Program-made: the position numbers and the translations under genes | Source: Petrolisthes cinctipes | Taxonomy: Eukaryota; Arthropoda; Malacostraca; Decapoda; Porcellanidae | DNA length: 64,000 bases | Reading direction: 5' to 3' | NCBI GenBank assembly: GCA_033782935.1 | Contig: JAWQEG010000365.1 | Span: 62,001-126,000, forward strand | Shown here: piece by piece, positions 1-11,689 of the stretch | Layout of the letters: every line of letters begins with the position of its first letter | How positions within the stretch are numbered: position 1 is the stretch's first letter | Notes under the pieces: model-generated | Seen by the model: the letters and a program-made list of their open reading frames with translations, nothing else | Databases searched by the model: none | Told to the model about the DNA's origin: nothing

Positions 1-786
1 CTTGATCATACGTGCGCATACCAGCTCTACACCACTCTCCCGCAGCAGCTACGACCCTCTCACCACGTTACCATGGCAGGCAGGAAACCTATACTTACCT
101 GTGTGTACCTTGTACTTACCAATAAAGTGTTACCATGTATAATAGAGTCTGTTCACCCCCAGGTAGTAACGCAAGGGCCTCTTTGTCGTTATAACTGCTA
201 CAATTGGTTTCTTATGAAGATGTTGAGGCTTTGGCACAAAATAGGATTTCCTAGCTCTGAAATATGCATTTTGTATGAACAAACATGAGTACATTAAGTT
301 TAAGAATACTTTACCTTTACAATAGGATAGAAAAAGAAATGAAAATGCTGAAAAAACTTTATTTGTTTTAAAATATGACATTAAGTTCAATTTTATAAAG
401 AGAATATTTGCACATGCTATTTTCACTCTCATCCAATTGTTAGTGCACGAATTTTTCTACACTAATGGCACAGTTGACAAATAATCATAAGACTAACTGA
501 TATTTCCAGCAAGGAAGTGCGATTGTCGATTAAATTTCAAGGGGAAAGTTGATGATACGATTGTGTTTATTAACTTTTTTTTTTTTTTTGTCATGTCGTT
601 CAGCAGTCTGAATGTTTTAATCAATTTATACCAAATGGTCTAAACTCCGTTGAAGATAAGGGACAAGCAGTAGAAATTTACATCCGTGTTTAAACATTAA
701 TCTTGTCAGAGAACTAAATTTGATATGTGGTTGGTACTGTAGCCTTGGTGACGACAGTTGATTAGAAATACACAGATTATATCGAC
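1..786. other. AT-rich flank without recognised gene
   Basis: I see no recognisable gene here. The reading frames on both strands are short and have no family motif. The stretch lies downstream of the minus-strand CUB gene and probably starts just past its poly(A) site. There is a short T run near 577-589. Confidence 0.5.
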
Positions 787-792
787 TTTATT
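787..792 (-). terminator. Possible poly(A) signal of the CUB gene
   Basis: AATAAA on the minus strand, about 340 bases beyond the stop codon of the CUB gene at 1130. The position suits a 3' UTR end, but the surroundings are AT-rich, so a chance match is quite possible. Confidence 0.3.
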
Positions 793-929
793 TGTTACTG
801 AAATACCACTGCAATATTTCCACATAATATGACGCCTGCTTATGATCAAAACGTTTCCAGATGTATGCGATATTAATGAGGCATGATACTGTATTTTCCT
901 TTAAGGTGAGCAAAACCTTTTGGTATTTT

Positions 930-1034
930 GGAGGGCTATTGATTCCTCCACACTATCCCAGAAAACAAATCACCTCAAAATTACTAAGAGGGAATCTGTT
1001 TCATGACATAGTTTACAGAATTCTATAGCCCTCC
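930..1034. repeat. Short palindromic MITE, copy 1
   Basis: The two ends are inverted copies of each other: it begins GGAGGGCTATTGA and ends with TCTATAGCCCTCC. The arms of about 40 bases remain alignable (CTAT.TC then GAAACA on each side). A related copy sits at 3646-3742 in intron 1 of the CUB gene. It falls inside the predicted 3' UTR of that gene. No coding capacity. I could not define a target-site duplication. Confidence 0.5.
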
Positions 1035-1129
1035 AATCTACCGTCCAGAGTTTCTCCTCTTCAAACACAAAAATAGCTGTCAGAGGGTTTGTGTTGGCAT
1101 TATGTTGTCCACGGCAATGTTGTTTATGT

Positions 1130-4002
1130 TTAGCAGATGCAAGGTAGGTTGATGGTTCCGGGTTTAGGGTGGCACCAGATGTGACAACGGAAACCCTTGG
1201 CCGTGGTATCCTGGACAATGTTGCTCCAGAAGGTGAGTCTCATCCACCCATCCACCGTCGTCGTACCGTCAGGGTTGTCGTCCCCACAGATTCTGAGGAC
1301 AGACATCAAGCAAGTCATTGAATTTACATTTGAGGATGGAAACCCCGTCGAGCGAGGAAGGTGTTGGGTGGTGAATAGGGACGGCAAGCATGAAGGCAAT
1401 AGAAAGTGGAAAATTAAAAGGGAGTATCTGGAGTCCAGGGTCCAAAGTGTGCCCAAACCCTTAGAGTACTGCCCTAGAGTAAAATATGTGTGAGGACGTA
1501 ACCCCAATGTTTAACCTTGTACTTACCAGACAGGGAAAAATATTGAACGAACTAATTACATTTCTCCTGGTAGGAAAATTGATTATGATGTAGCCAATCT
1601 TATCCAATAAACAAATGATCTAAATGTTGATAATGGATCTGTTTTGTGACATTTATTGTCGGAATTAGTAGCCCTGCAATTACTCGACACAAAATAACCC
1701 CCTGAATTACTAAAGATATAATGAAATGGGAAGTGGAAAAAGAATTTTATATATGAAATAAAAAATGATTAAGTGTTCAATAATTATAATATATTGAATG
1801 TGAATACATTGAAAAATATATTTAATATAATTTATTTAATCTATTATATCCGAGAAATAATTAAAATTGAAAGAAAAGAGCTTCATCTCAGAATTAAAAG
1901 GAGAAATTTCTCTTAGAGAAATATAAGAGTTTAATGGGAGTTGTCGAAAAAACATAAGAAGGTATACTGTAGATATCTTGTGAAACAGATACTGAACGAA
2001 TACACATGTTTTTAATGAAATTTAAGGGTACAATCACGGTCAATACTACTGCATCAGATAATTGAAACTTGAGCCATTTGAGTGAACTTCATGAATTGAT
2101 ATTCCAGTTATAGTTTAACATTAATTTATTTTAGGGTGGTTAATTCGATAGTGTTGCATGAGTACTGAGCGGGGCTATACACTCGTGATACATAATTTCT
2201 GACCAAAGTGTGAGGAGCAGAAAGCTTCGAATTCGCCTGGTATTGCTCATTTCCCCACCCAGTACACCTATAGAGGCTGATGAGTTCGAATGCAGGGTAT
2301 GTGTGTGTGTGTGGTGCCTGCTGTTCGTCTCTGGTCAGGGATTACGTATCACGACTGTACATCGTGATGAAACCCAATGCTGCTTATCATTAAACTTTTC
2401 ATAATATTAAAGCAGAACTTACAAATTTCGATCAGAATAAACGAATATACTTTGAGAATAACAGAGAAAGCGACGGGAAGGCGAATAAATTATTAAATAT
2501 TTCTCAAAGAGGTGCAATTGAGAGAGTTAATTAAGTCTACGAATGGAATGCATTATATTTTTCAGATGCATCAAACTATGGTCGCAGACATTGGTTATGA
2601 TACACATAGAAGTGACTCACACAGATATAGGCCGTTTTTTCGAATATTCTTATGATAAACTTACTTTGATTAGGATGTGACTGTTTACTGGAAAGTACAG
2701 CCACAATCAAATAACCATCGACACTTTCCTTCCATCGTGCAAATGAATCAGTATCATATCAAAATATAATCATACAACACCTTCCGTCAACCCAACTCCC
2801 TCAAATAGTATTATGAGGTGCTGCAAAATCATACAAGATATTTACTACAGTGAAAAGAAAATGTCAGTGGATATTTAATTGTCGCTGTACGTACATACTG
2901 CTTTCTTAACTTATAGGATTTTTTTATACCTCACTACAAGACGAATAAAGCTGTAAAATGCTTACATAAGAGGGTAATACACTTTTGATGCATTGGAGCG
3001 CCTTGATTCCTCCAAAATATGCATGGAAACAAGACCAGATGAGCAAATATAATGGAGTCCTATTGCCTGAAACTCTTTGGAGGTTTCACTTACTCTAAAT
3101 TTACTACCACTGCACTATCACCTTAAATCCCCCCTTTGTGCATAAAAGCTATTGGAAACGACTACTCTTACACATCGCGGCTGTCGTGGTCTTTGATGAT
3201 AAGTCGGTCAGCATTGCAGTTAGCAGAGTCTTCAAGCTCGAAATCTGGACAGCTCATCGTCAGCGTGGTGTTCTCGACACTGTTACAGTATATCTCCCAC
3301 TGACACCTGGAGAAGAGAACGACTGTCTTATTTGCTGTGGAGGAGCAGGACAATTTCTGCTGTTATGCTTCAGGAAGATTTGAGGAGGAAAGAAATCCTA
3401 CCTAGGCCTGGATGTCTGCAGGACGAGGGAGAAAGAATCTAAAAAGAGAAACAGCAAGCACAAAGGAAATAGAAAGAAAGGAGAGACACTGGAATAATTC
3501 ATAGGGGATGGTTGTTGAACCGAAGGGGCACTGTAACTCATAAAATACTGGCCACAGAATCGCAGGCCATACAGTACCCCTTTACGGGAAAACATTATTG
3601 AATGGACAAATTAAATTAATAATCACCTATGACCCCCATCATCGTGGGTCCCAATTCCTCCAAACTATGTCAAAAAACAGTTTAGTATCCCTCAGTGGGG
3701 AATCTGATTTGCAACATAGTTTGAAGCTATTAATAGCCCTCCAGTTCAACCACATTACTCGTGTTCCCACACATTATTAAATGAAAATATTAAAATAATA
3801 ATCACCTGTAACTCTCATCATAGTCGTTTGGGTAGTTGGGAGTCTGAATGGTAACACGGGTGTTGGGAGTCATGGCATGGATTCCACAGTCGAGCGTGAC
3901 GACCGATGAGCTACTCCCACTCCCACTCCCCCACGTCCTCATTTCTAACGACCCCACCCCAATAACAAACAGCAACAACACCGACAGCTTTCCAACCTCC
4001 AT
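1130..4002 (-). CDS. Secreted CUB-domain protein, three exons
   Basis: Exon 1 is 4002-3806, exon 2 is 3306-3172 and exon 3 is 1292-1130; both junctions join in phase 2 and together give 164 codons plus a TAA. The start has a strong context (GCAAAATGG). Residues 3-18 are a signal peptide (KLSVLLLFVIGVG). A single CUB domain follows: a first Cys, then the hallmark TPNYPNDY, CQWEI, CPDFELEDSANC, DRLII, ICGDDNPDG and LTFWSN, ending KGFRC. Splice signals are good: CAG/GTGATT, TTCTCCAG/GTGTC, GT/GTAAGAG and CTGTCCTCAG/AATC. In arthropods the GFRC ending is often followed by a trypsin domain, but here a short Cys-rich tail and a stop follow, so this is probably a small secreted CUB protein. The partner and exact role are unknown. 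Introns are 499 and 1879 bases and hold a SINE and MITEs. I am confident in the exon chain; the terminal exon could be alternative. Confidence 0.82.
1293..3171 (-). other. Intron 2 of the CUB gene
   Basis: AT-rich intron with donor GTAAGAG and a pyrimidine-rich acceptor. It contains a degenerate relic of the same small MITE family near 2991-3085 (GATTCCTCCAAA followed by GGAAACA). Reading frames inside it show no family motif. Confidence 0.6.
3375..3592 (-). mobile_element. SINE family S, copy with tail type B
   Basis: Read on the minus strand it starts CCCGTAAAGGGGTACTG, continues through GCCCCTTCGG and a pyrimidine-rich middle with GTGCTTGCTG, and ends AGGCCTAGGTAGG then TTTCTTTCC. The head matches the copies at 18196, 18904, 20070 and 58021. 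The tail differs from the first three and matches those at 58021 and 22625. It lies in intron 1 of the CUB gene. No RNA polymerase III B box is visible. Confidence 0.6.
3646..3742. repeat. Short palindromic MITE, copy 2
   Basis: Arms TTCCTCCAAACTATGT and ACATAGTTTGAAGC are inverted copies of each other and the right end is TAGCCCTCC, as in the copy at 930-1034. It lies in intron 1 of the CUB gene. A segment just left of it (3598-3640) resembles the exon 1 donor region near 3790-3825. Confidence 0.5.
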
Positions 4003-4023
4003 TTTGCTGGTTGTTGTAGTCAA

Positions 4024-5040
4024 TTCGTAGAACTGGATCCGCCAAGTTTCTAACCGACAAAAATAAAAAGGTATATGAAGCAGATAAAAAAAAAAAAAAA
4101 ATTACTGAACGACAGACAAGTACTTTTCCTGTCAACAGGCCAGATGCCATAGCATCAATCAATCCTGTCAAAAGTAAAACAATTATTTAATAAATATATA
4201 AATATACAGATAAATGAATACACAAATAAATAAATCGACTGCTCGAAGTATTTAATCACGTTATACTGGATCAGCCAAGTTACCCTTCTGGTTTAAAATA
4301 ATTTTACTATCGAACAATACACAGCCCTAGTTAACCAATATGTCTATCTAGTGTATTTCCTTCCATTCTGAACTATTTTAATACTTATTCCATTCAGAAA
4401 GGGAACATTATGGAGTAAAATCCTACCAACCTATCCAACACACATATTCCACATATTTAGATATAATTTTGTATTAATGACATGCAATAAACCAATGTTC
4501 TTCAAACTTTTTTACCCTAGATTCAATATTATATAATCCTTCAAGACCCTACAGCCAGTGAAACACCAGACTGCAACATTTTATTTTTTTAAATTACTAT
4601 ATCTACTGTATATGATAATGATGTTACGTGGCAGTTTTTTGCTTTCTTGCATATTTGTATGCAAAATTTATATTTTTCTGTTTTACCCGTCCCTAAGGCT
4701 TGAACTCTTGCAGGATCTGGTAACTTACTGTGTGAAAAATTCTTCTTGGAATTGATGCATAAGGTAGCGTAGCAGGCGTGGGTGTTTCAAAGTGATAGAA
4801 TTCAAACTTCACAATTAAATAGACTTAATTTATTACATATATATAACTCTATGGGAATAATGTGCCTGTCTTGTCTTGTGTCCCAGAGTATTTGCCCTCT
4901 ATGGAGTCAGAGTAGGTTAACCTAAGTGTAAGTCTAATTCCTATGTTTATATTTGTTTCCAACCCTTGAGTTGTCAGAAATGTCGAGAATACAGTATTGC
5001 TGTCTTAGTGCTCTGATATTTAGTATGGGTCAAGTTTGAC
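4024..5040. other. Upstream region of the CUB gene, no gene seen
   Basis: AT-rich sequence upstream of the minus-strand CUB gene. A weak TATA-like stretch lies near 4069-4078 on the minus strand (CTTCATATAC). I see no coding sequence; the 65-codon frame at 4558-4755 has no motif. A TTCTTCAAACTTTTTTACCC stretch at 4499 recalls the end of the hAT-like MITE at 17485, but I cannot delimit a copy. Confidence 0.45.
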
Positions 5041-5073
5041 CCTTTTCTCTCTCTCTCTCTTATTCGAATTAGT

Positions 5074-5076
<3 letters not shown>

Positions 5077-5158
<82 letters not shown>
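5077..5158. repeat. (CT)n microsatellite
   Basis: About 80 bases of uninterrupted CT dinucleotides, with a shorter CT run just upstream (5047-5060) and a (GT)n tract at 5261-5288. Confidence 0.95.
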
Positions 5159-5160
<2 letters not shown>

Positions 5161-5260
5161 TGTGTGAAAGGAAAGGTTAATGGTTTCTGGTAAGTCCTCT
5201 TACCACAGCTGCAAGCTGAGAGAGATGTTACTGCTGTCTGGTCAGGTCAAGAGAGGGTGA

Positions 5261-5288
5261 CTGTGTGTGTGTGTGTGTGTGTGTGTGT
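5261..5288. repeat. (GT)n microsatellite
   Basis: About 14 GT units, followed by GA-rich sequence. Confidence 0.9.
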
Positions 5289-5435
5289 TTGTGGAGAGAG
5301 AGAACAGCTGTGTTGAATTGTCTTGTGTCTCCGAGTGTCCTGTAGCTGTCCTCCCTATTAATGGCTTGTAATCTGATCTGTTCTTCCTTCTTGATTATAG
5401 CTACTTGAGGATAATATTTATTATAATTTTCACCA

Positions 5436-5579
5436 TGGTTGTTTAATATTTATATGGACGGTGTGGTTAGAAAGGTAAATGCTAGGGTGATGGAGAGAGG
5501 ACTGAGCTTGGTGGACAGCAGAGGTAGAGAGTTGGGCCTAAACCAATTACTGTTTGCTGATGATATGATATGTTGGTGA
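5436..5579 (+). pseudogene. Reverse transcriptase fragment
   Basis: The frame from 5436 reads WLFNIYMDGVVRKVNARVME, then LLFADDM, and stops at 5577-5579. LFADD at 5550-5564 is the RT catalytic box (motif C, with F in place of Y). The upstream WLFNIYMD part matches the stretch just before the box in many non-LTR reverse transcriptases. Nothing else of the element can be placed with confidence, so this is a short relic of a LINE family different from LINE-A to LINE-D here. Confidence 0.65.
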
Positions 5580-5867
5580 CAGAGTCAGAAAGGGAACTGA
5601 GTATGTTAGTGCAGGTATGTTAGTGTGGAGCAAGGCAGAGTGATTGCGAGTGAGAGAAACGAGTGGAGGAGGATGGTGAATGCTTGAAGAGTGGACACGA
5701 CTTTACAGTCCTTGGGGGAGGAGGGGCATGCATTGAGTGTGGCCCACAGACCGGTTGGATACGGGAGGGGAATTTGCTCTGTAGTGAAGTGGCAGGGGTA
5801 AACCAGCTTTTGCTGTCGGGCAGATCCTGTTGTGCTGTGGGGGTTGCTTCCTCCTCCAACAGGAATA

Positions 5868-6340
5868 GGGAGTTAATGACTTCCAAATTTGTCCTGTGTG
5901 GGTTCCCAGGGTGGCTCCATGGCTTCTCCAAGATGTTCAAAAATGCACTTGCTTTTCAGACAAGAAAGAAACCCTTCCTCCTCCATGCTTCCTCTCACAA
6001 GGCCACCCCAGTGGGAGCCGCCTTGTCGTGGTGAAGGGGGGGGGGAGTAGTCTACGTGTCTCTGAGACCTGGCATACTAGACTAGAGGGGGCTTCGGCCC
6101 CTGTTCTGCCCCAATTTCGACATGAGAGGGCTTCGAATGCTAGAAAGGTCGCCAGTGAGAGACAAGACTAAATGGATCCCATGCAATAGGCTGCCAATAC
6201 GAGCCAACAGTGCTGCCCACCAGAGGGACCACCCTCTAGGGGCCGTCCTGTGTTAGATGGTTGGGTGTTTGGGCCTGGGATTTTTGGGAAGGGGGTTTCA
6301 GCATCGTTGTGGGCAAACTTTTGAGCCATTGCGGCTTGTT
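5868..6340 (+). mobile_element. LINE-A chimera: ORF2 fragment joined to a LINE-A 5' UTR
   Basis: Bases 5868-5996 translate as part of LINE-A ORF2 between RT and RNase H (VPRVAPWLL, then CFSDKKE), matching 43264-43390. From about 6003 the sequence switches to the LINE-A 5' UTR (GGGAGCCGCCTTG, then CTCTGAGACCTGG), matching 38135-38440, and breaks off near 6340. So either one copy inserted into another or a template jump occurred. It sits just outside the 3' end of LINE-A copy 1, in the opposite orientation. Confidence 0.6.
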
Positions 6341-6745
6341 GGGACCAACATGCACCCCTGTATTAACAGACACGTCCGAAGCATTAGAAAAAATGGTAGA
6401 GGAACAAGGAGACCTACACAAAGAGATGATCAATTAGAGAGAATGATTGATTAATTACTGGATGCCAGTAGACATCTGTCGGGGCAACAGCTAGGGTCAT
6501 ATACCACCCAACATAATATTAAATTCTAAGGATTTTAAAATATGGTCAATTTCATCACCAATAAAATACATACACATACCAGCCAGGCTTCATTACCGCA
6601 AAAGGGAGAAGCACATGATAAAAAGGACATATCAACAACAACAAAAATCAAATTTTTACTAAAATAACCTGAGTAACTTAAGTAAAATATATAAAAGAAT
6701 CGAAATTAAAAACATTGTACTATCTAAAAAATGAAGCCATAAACA

Positions 6746-9700
6746 TCATAATATTAACAATTTGTGGAGGAGGCCAGCCTTCTCCACATAGGAGAGGGTG
6801 CTCCCTCCCACACCACATGCCTCCTCCCTGAGCACCTGGGAGAGACTGTAAGAGCCGTCCCTCACCCAGTACTCGGAGAGGTGCTTACGACAAAGGTCCC
6901 CAAGCCTGGGACACTCCATAGGGACCAGACAATCATCACAGTAGGGAGGGTGAGTCCTCTCCATTAAATATCCATGAGTAAAACGTGAGTGGTCAATGCA
7001 AAGATGGGCAAGAGCCATCACCCACTGTAGCTCCACAAACCCGGGCGCTGGCGGATGCTGCGTAGCTTGTTAGCCTCGACGGCGTCCCATCTGTTCTGCC
7101 AGCAGGAATGAACAGCAGCATCTATGAAGGGTCGAAGGTCCACTGCAGGTACGGGATGACGCCTGGCAGGAGGTCGAGAACTGGAGACCGCAGCCTTAGC
7201 CAGGGCAACAGCGCACCCATTCCCATCGACACCCACATGAGCCGGAACCAAACAAAATGTGACTCTGCGGCCACGACGACCCAAGAGGACAAGCCATTCG
7301 AGAATGGCCAACACCAGGAGATTGCAAGAGTTAAAATTGCCCAGAGCCTGCAAGGCACTACAGGAATTCCCAAAAATAGTAAAAGAAGGCTGAGGGAGAG
7401 TAAAAATCACTTGGAAGGCAAATATAATGGCCGAGAGCTCGGCAGGAAAAATTGACATGACAGAAGGGAACCTGCCACCATGACAAAAGTCAGGAAAGAC
7501 AACTCCAAAACTAACTTCAGCATCAGACTTTGACCCATCAGTGTACACAGGGAGGGACTCCCTGTGAGTGAAGGCATGTTCTAAAAAGAGGGAACGAGCC
7601 ACTAAAGGAGGAAGAGATTCCTTGTTTGAAAAGCAGGTGCAGGGAAAAACTTCTGGAAGAAGCCATGGAGCCACCCTGGGGACCCGCACAGGACAAATCT
7701 GGAAATCATCAATGCCCATCTCCTCCATAGCCTTCCTGACCCGGAAGCCAAAGGGCCATGGTGTACGAGAATGTGAAAGGTAGTATTGAGACATGATATC
7801 AGATGACACCGCCAAGCAGGGAAGGGAGTCAGGAAGTCGATGTAATCGATGCCAACAACGAACCATCAAGGACTGGCGACGGAGATCAAGAGGTGGCTCA
7901 TCAGCGTCCACCAGGAGACTGGGGATTGGGGACGACCTGATGGCTCCAGTCGCCAGACGTACTCCAGAATGATGAACAGGGTCCAAGACTCTGAGATGGG
8001 CATCCGTGGCAGAGGAGTACACCACACACCCATTGTCGAGTTTTGACCTAATAACAACATGGTATAGGCGGAGGAGGGTGGCCCGATCAGCCCCCCAGGA
8101 CGTATGGCTCAGGACCCTCAACAGGTTAAGAGCCTGGAGGCAAGAGACCTTAAGTGAATGTAAGTGGGGAACCCAAGTCAAACGTTTGTCAAAAAGTCTC
8201 CTCGACACAACATATCCGGTGACCATACATGAATAAGCCTCGATAGGGATGAATGCCTCGGATGCAGAACTGCATAGCAACTGTCTTGATAGGAGAAAAT
8301 CGAAACCCATGAGAAACAGCCCAATGTGACATCCTGTCGAGGGCAAGCTGCATGCGCCTCTCCGCCACTGACATTCAGAAAGCAGCAAACCAGACCGCCA
8401 AGTCGTCAGCGTACATGGAATTGGCTATACCGTCCGTAAGGGATGAGGCAATGGCACTAATTGCTACTGCAAACAATGTGACACTGCAGACACTTCCCTA
8501 GGGGACACCCTCCTCCTGTGCAATGGATGCTGAGAGGGCTGTACAAACCCTCACAGAAAAACTGTGACCACTGAGAAACTCCTTAAGAAAGCGAGGAAGG
8601 CGACCCATATGCATGTAGTTGCTGCATGATGCCATATTGCCATGTAGTGTCATATGCTTTCTCTAAGTCAAAGAATACACAGACAATGTGTTGATGTCAT
8701 GCAAAAGCCTCACATGCATGATGCAGCAGCTTCCAACCTGACCAGAGCATCTGTAGTGGAATGGTGTTTACGAAAGCCAGACTGGGATGGAGACAGATAA
8801 AGACCCCGTTCAAGGAAGTATACCAGTCTGACATTCACTATCTTCTCAAATAGTTTACCAAGACAGGTGGTCAAGGCAATTGGTCTGTAATTGAGGGCAA
8901 CACAAAAGTCCTTGCCCAGCTTGGGGAAAGGAAGGAAGGTAGCAACTCTCCACCCAGAAGGGAAGACACCCTCCAGCCTGATTCTGTTATAAAAAGCTAG
9001 AAGAAATGAGATCGCCTTCTTACCCAAGTGTCACAACATTGCATATGGGATGTTGTCTGGCTCAGGAGAAGTGTCGCCACAGAGAGAGAGAGAGAGCTGA
9101 GTACTTGTTCCCCCCAAAAACCAGGACAGTGCATTAGTGGGCTCCCAATTCATGACTGCAAATGCATCTGCCATGGTATTGGCCACTGTTAAACCATCCA
9201 TGATCTTAATTCCATTGACCTTAAGAACAGGTGCAGGACTAGGAGAAACCTTCCCCGCCATCTTACGGACTCGACTGAACACTTGGGTGAGTGGGGTTTT
9301 AGTATTAATTGAAGGCACATAGGCCTTCCAAGATGCACGTCGTGCCTCTTTTAAAACTCGTCTAGCCCGAGCCCTTGCCCATCAGAGGTCCTCTAAAAGA
9401 GTTGGGTCCCCACGACTGTGAAGGCGAGAGAAAGCAGCGCGCTTCTCCCACACAGTAGTGGTGCAGACTGGTAACCACCAAGGGATAGGATGTTTGGGAG
9501 AGTGGCCAGAAGTCTTAGGGACATGCAGAGTTGAGAGCATATCAGTGAAATATGTTACAGCCTCTTCAGAGCGACTAAAATCTACTACACAAGAGACCAG
9601 AGAGTATAGGGAAGTGGTCACTACCATATACATTGGGCAACACACTCCAAGTAAAATCCAACCGAGCACTGGGTGAGCAGAGGGAAATGTCAATGGTGGT

Positions 9701-10265
9701 AAAAGGCCCAGTACAGCTATTAAAATGTGTCACAAATCCTGTATTTAAAACCCCTAATCCCTCATCTTCAATAAAAATGCCAATAAAACACCCCTGGGGT
9801 TGACCGAACTGTCACCCCACAGAGGATGACGACCATTAAAATCACCCAATAAAATAAAGGGAGAGGGAAGGTCCCGTACAAGACGGTGGAGATCACCCCT
9901 CTCAACTGCAACACTGGGAGGAAGGTATAGACTGCACACAGTGTAGGGGCAGTCCATAAAAACCTTAACTGCAACAGCCTGGAGCGGAGTGTCAAGCTCC
10001 AGGCTCGTGTATGGAACATCTCGCCGAACTTTGATGGCAGAGCCACCATGGTGGCCCTGCCCTTCAAATTAATTGGAATAAAATGCAGAGTATGCTGGAG
10101 AACTGGCAGGAATGTAGTCCCCAAGCATTGTTTCTTGGAGAGAAACACATGCAGGAGAGAAGTGAGAGAGAAGAACATGCAGTACTTCCCAAGAGGCACG
10201 CAAGCAACGGCAATTCCACTGAAGGACCTTGAACAATGTTACTTTTGTACAGATTTTTGGGATGC
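6746..10265 (-). pseudogene. LINE-A ORF2 (endonuclease, RT, RNase H), broken
   Basis: In element order: an endonuclease part around 10199-9754 (VCSLYLPPSVAVERGDL, LLGDFNGRHPLWGD), a connector around 9693-9030, an RT part from 9027 (GWRVATFLPFPKLGKD, then NYRPIALT, SQSGFRKHHSTTDAL), then a 456-codon open stretch 8388-7018 covering the RT thumb and RNase H (YTDGSKSDAEVSFGVVFPD, LVPAHVGVDGNG). The conserved GNERADA of RNase H has become GNGCAVA, so catalysis would be impaired. The YVDD RT box lies around 8400-8430 but is interrupted by frameshifts. A GA-dinucleotide run at 9081-9094 falls at the same RT position as the CT run in copy 2. This is a dead copy. Confidence 0.85.
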
Positions 10266-11240
10266 CTAACGGAGGAACTTCCCACTACCACCTTGACCAG
10301 AGGGTTTTCTCAAACTACAAGTTTTGTTTAATTCTGGGCCACTAGAAGAAGAGTGAACCTGAGGAGTAGTAGTTGGGGCAGTAATTGGGACCCGTAGACG
10401 AGTCCCTGAAGCATCTGATATGTTAGAAGAAGGTGAAGGCAGATGAGCAGGGATATTCTTTGTAACAACCACATTGGTATTGTCCTGTACAGCAGTATTG
10501 GTATCACTGATACAGGCAGATACATCAACATCCATAATACAGGTGGAAGAATCGCTCCGCTGCTCAAGCGGAAGAGAAACTGTATCTTTTGAAGTCACAA
10601 TATCCGAGGCATCCACATTCACATCACGCCATTCCGATGTTCCCAAAGAAAGCTTGCAAGGAGTAACATAACATCTGTTGAATCAAGAGATTCATCAGAG
10701 CCACGAGAACGCTTCTGGTGAAATTGAGAGGAAAATAGGGATGAGTCTACAGAGACGGTTGCTTTGCAAGGATGAACGTCCATGGAGTCAAGTGATTCAG
10801 AGGATCCACGAAGACGTTTCTGTTGCAATTTAGTTGACTTAGGTTTCCTTTTTGGAGAGCGTGTTGCAGCGTGAAGTTAAAGCCTGAGAATTATCATCAG
10901 CTGAAGGGTTACCAGAATGAATGTTTGGCAGCAGTATTTGTAGTAAAAGTAATATAGCACCAATTAGATCTGTAGTCACTGTCATAGGTGATTCGGATAC
11001 GAAGAACCACTCCCAAACACGTAAAAATGGAGTGAATAGCGCCATAGCAAAAGGGATGCAAGCACATTAGTCAGCATTATCGTGTCCAAACCGCTAACAA
11101 GGTTCGTCGATACAACACCAGACCTGCTGGGTCTTCTCTTATTTGCAGTCTTCTGCATCCACCACGACCAGAGAGTGACGTCTCGAGGGCCTGGTCGACC
11201 ACTGCTCGAGGAAGAGAAAGGGGCTTTTCGTTTTCCATAT
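10266..11240 (-). pseudogene. LINE-A ORF1 (gag-like), broken
   Basis: The minus strand at 10646-10266 reads VTSKDTVSLPLEQRSDS and ends with LRKPSGQGGSGKFLR, matching the ORF1 C-terminus of copy 2 (40201-40558). Further parts lie at 10828-10619 (KRSRGSDESLDST) and 11275-10982. The three CCHC knuckles seen in copy 2 are missing here, so the middle of ORF1 has been deleted. ORF1 of this LINE group is an RNA-binding protein. Confidence 0.7.
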
Positions 11241-11689
11241 AACATTGTTATTATTAGAATGGCCCCAGGAGCCAAGAGCTACTACCTACCAGGCAGATGA
11301 GAGGACCGAGCGCTGGTTGCCATGGGCGGGGTACCTCGTCCCCCACAGGGCCACTCGTTTTAAAAAGCAGCTCCAATGGCTCGTATGTTTGCCCACGACG
11401 GTGCTGAGACCCCCTTCCCCAACATCTCTCGGCCCAGACATCCAACCATCCAACACAGGACGACCCATAGAGGGTGGTCCCTCTGGAGGGCAGCACTGTT
11501 TGCTCGTACTGGCAGCCTATTGCTTGGGATCCATTTAGTCTGGTCTCTCACTGGCGACCTTTCCAGCATTGGAAGCCCTCTCATGCGTAAATTGGGGCAG
11601 AGCACGGGCCGGAATCCTCTCTAGACTAACTCACCAGGTTTTAGAGACACGCAAGCTCCCCCATCACTACAAAGCTCTTCCCTCGTGTA

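Larger units (their letters stand above)
6440..11680 (-). mobile_element. LINE-A copy 1, near full length and decayed
   Basis: A minus-strand non-LTR retrotransposon of about 5.2 kb. The 3' end at 6440 carries the ATTGATTG-type tail and the GGGGCAACAGCTAGGGTCA motif. Proceeding leftwards in element order come the 5' UTR (about 11680-11240), ORF1 with an acidic Ser-rich C-terminal part, and ORF2 with AP-type endonuclease, RT and RNase H. It aligns with the plus-strand copy at 38133-44495 over its length. It carries many stops and frameshifts. I found no clear target-site duplication. Confidence 0.85.

Noticed and set aside
130..786. Trypsin exon continuing the CUB gene
   Set aside because: No GDSGGP, HC or IVGG-type motif in any frame up to position 1.
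1197..1493. Plus-strand 98-codon frame
   Set aside because: Antisense to CUB exon 3; no motif, while the minus strand carries clear CUB residues and splice sites.
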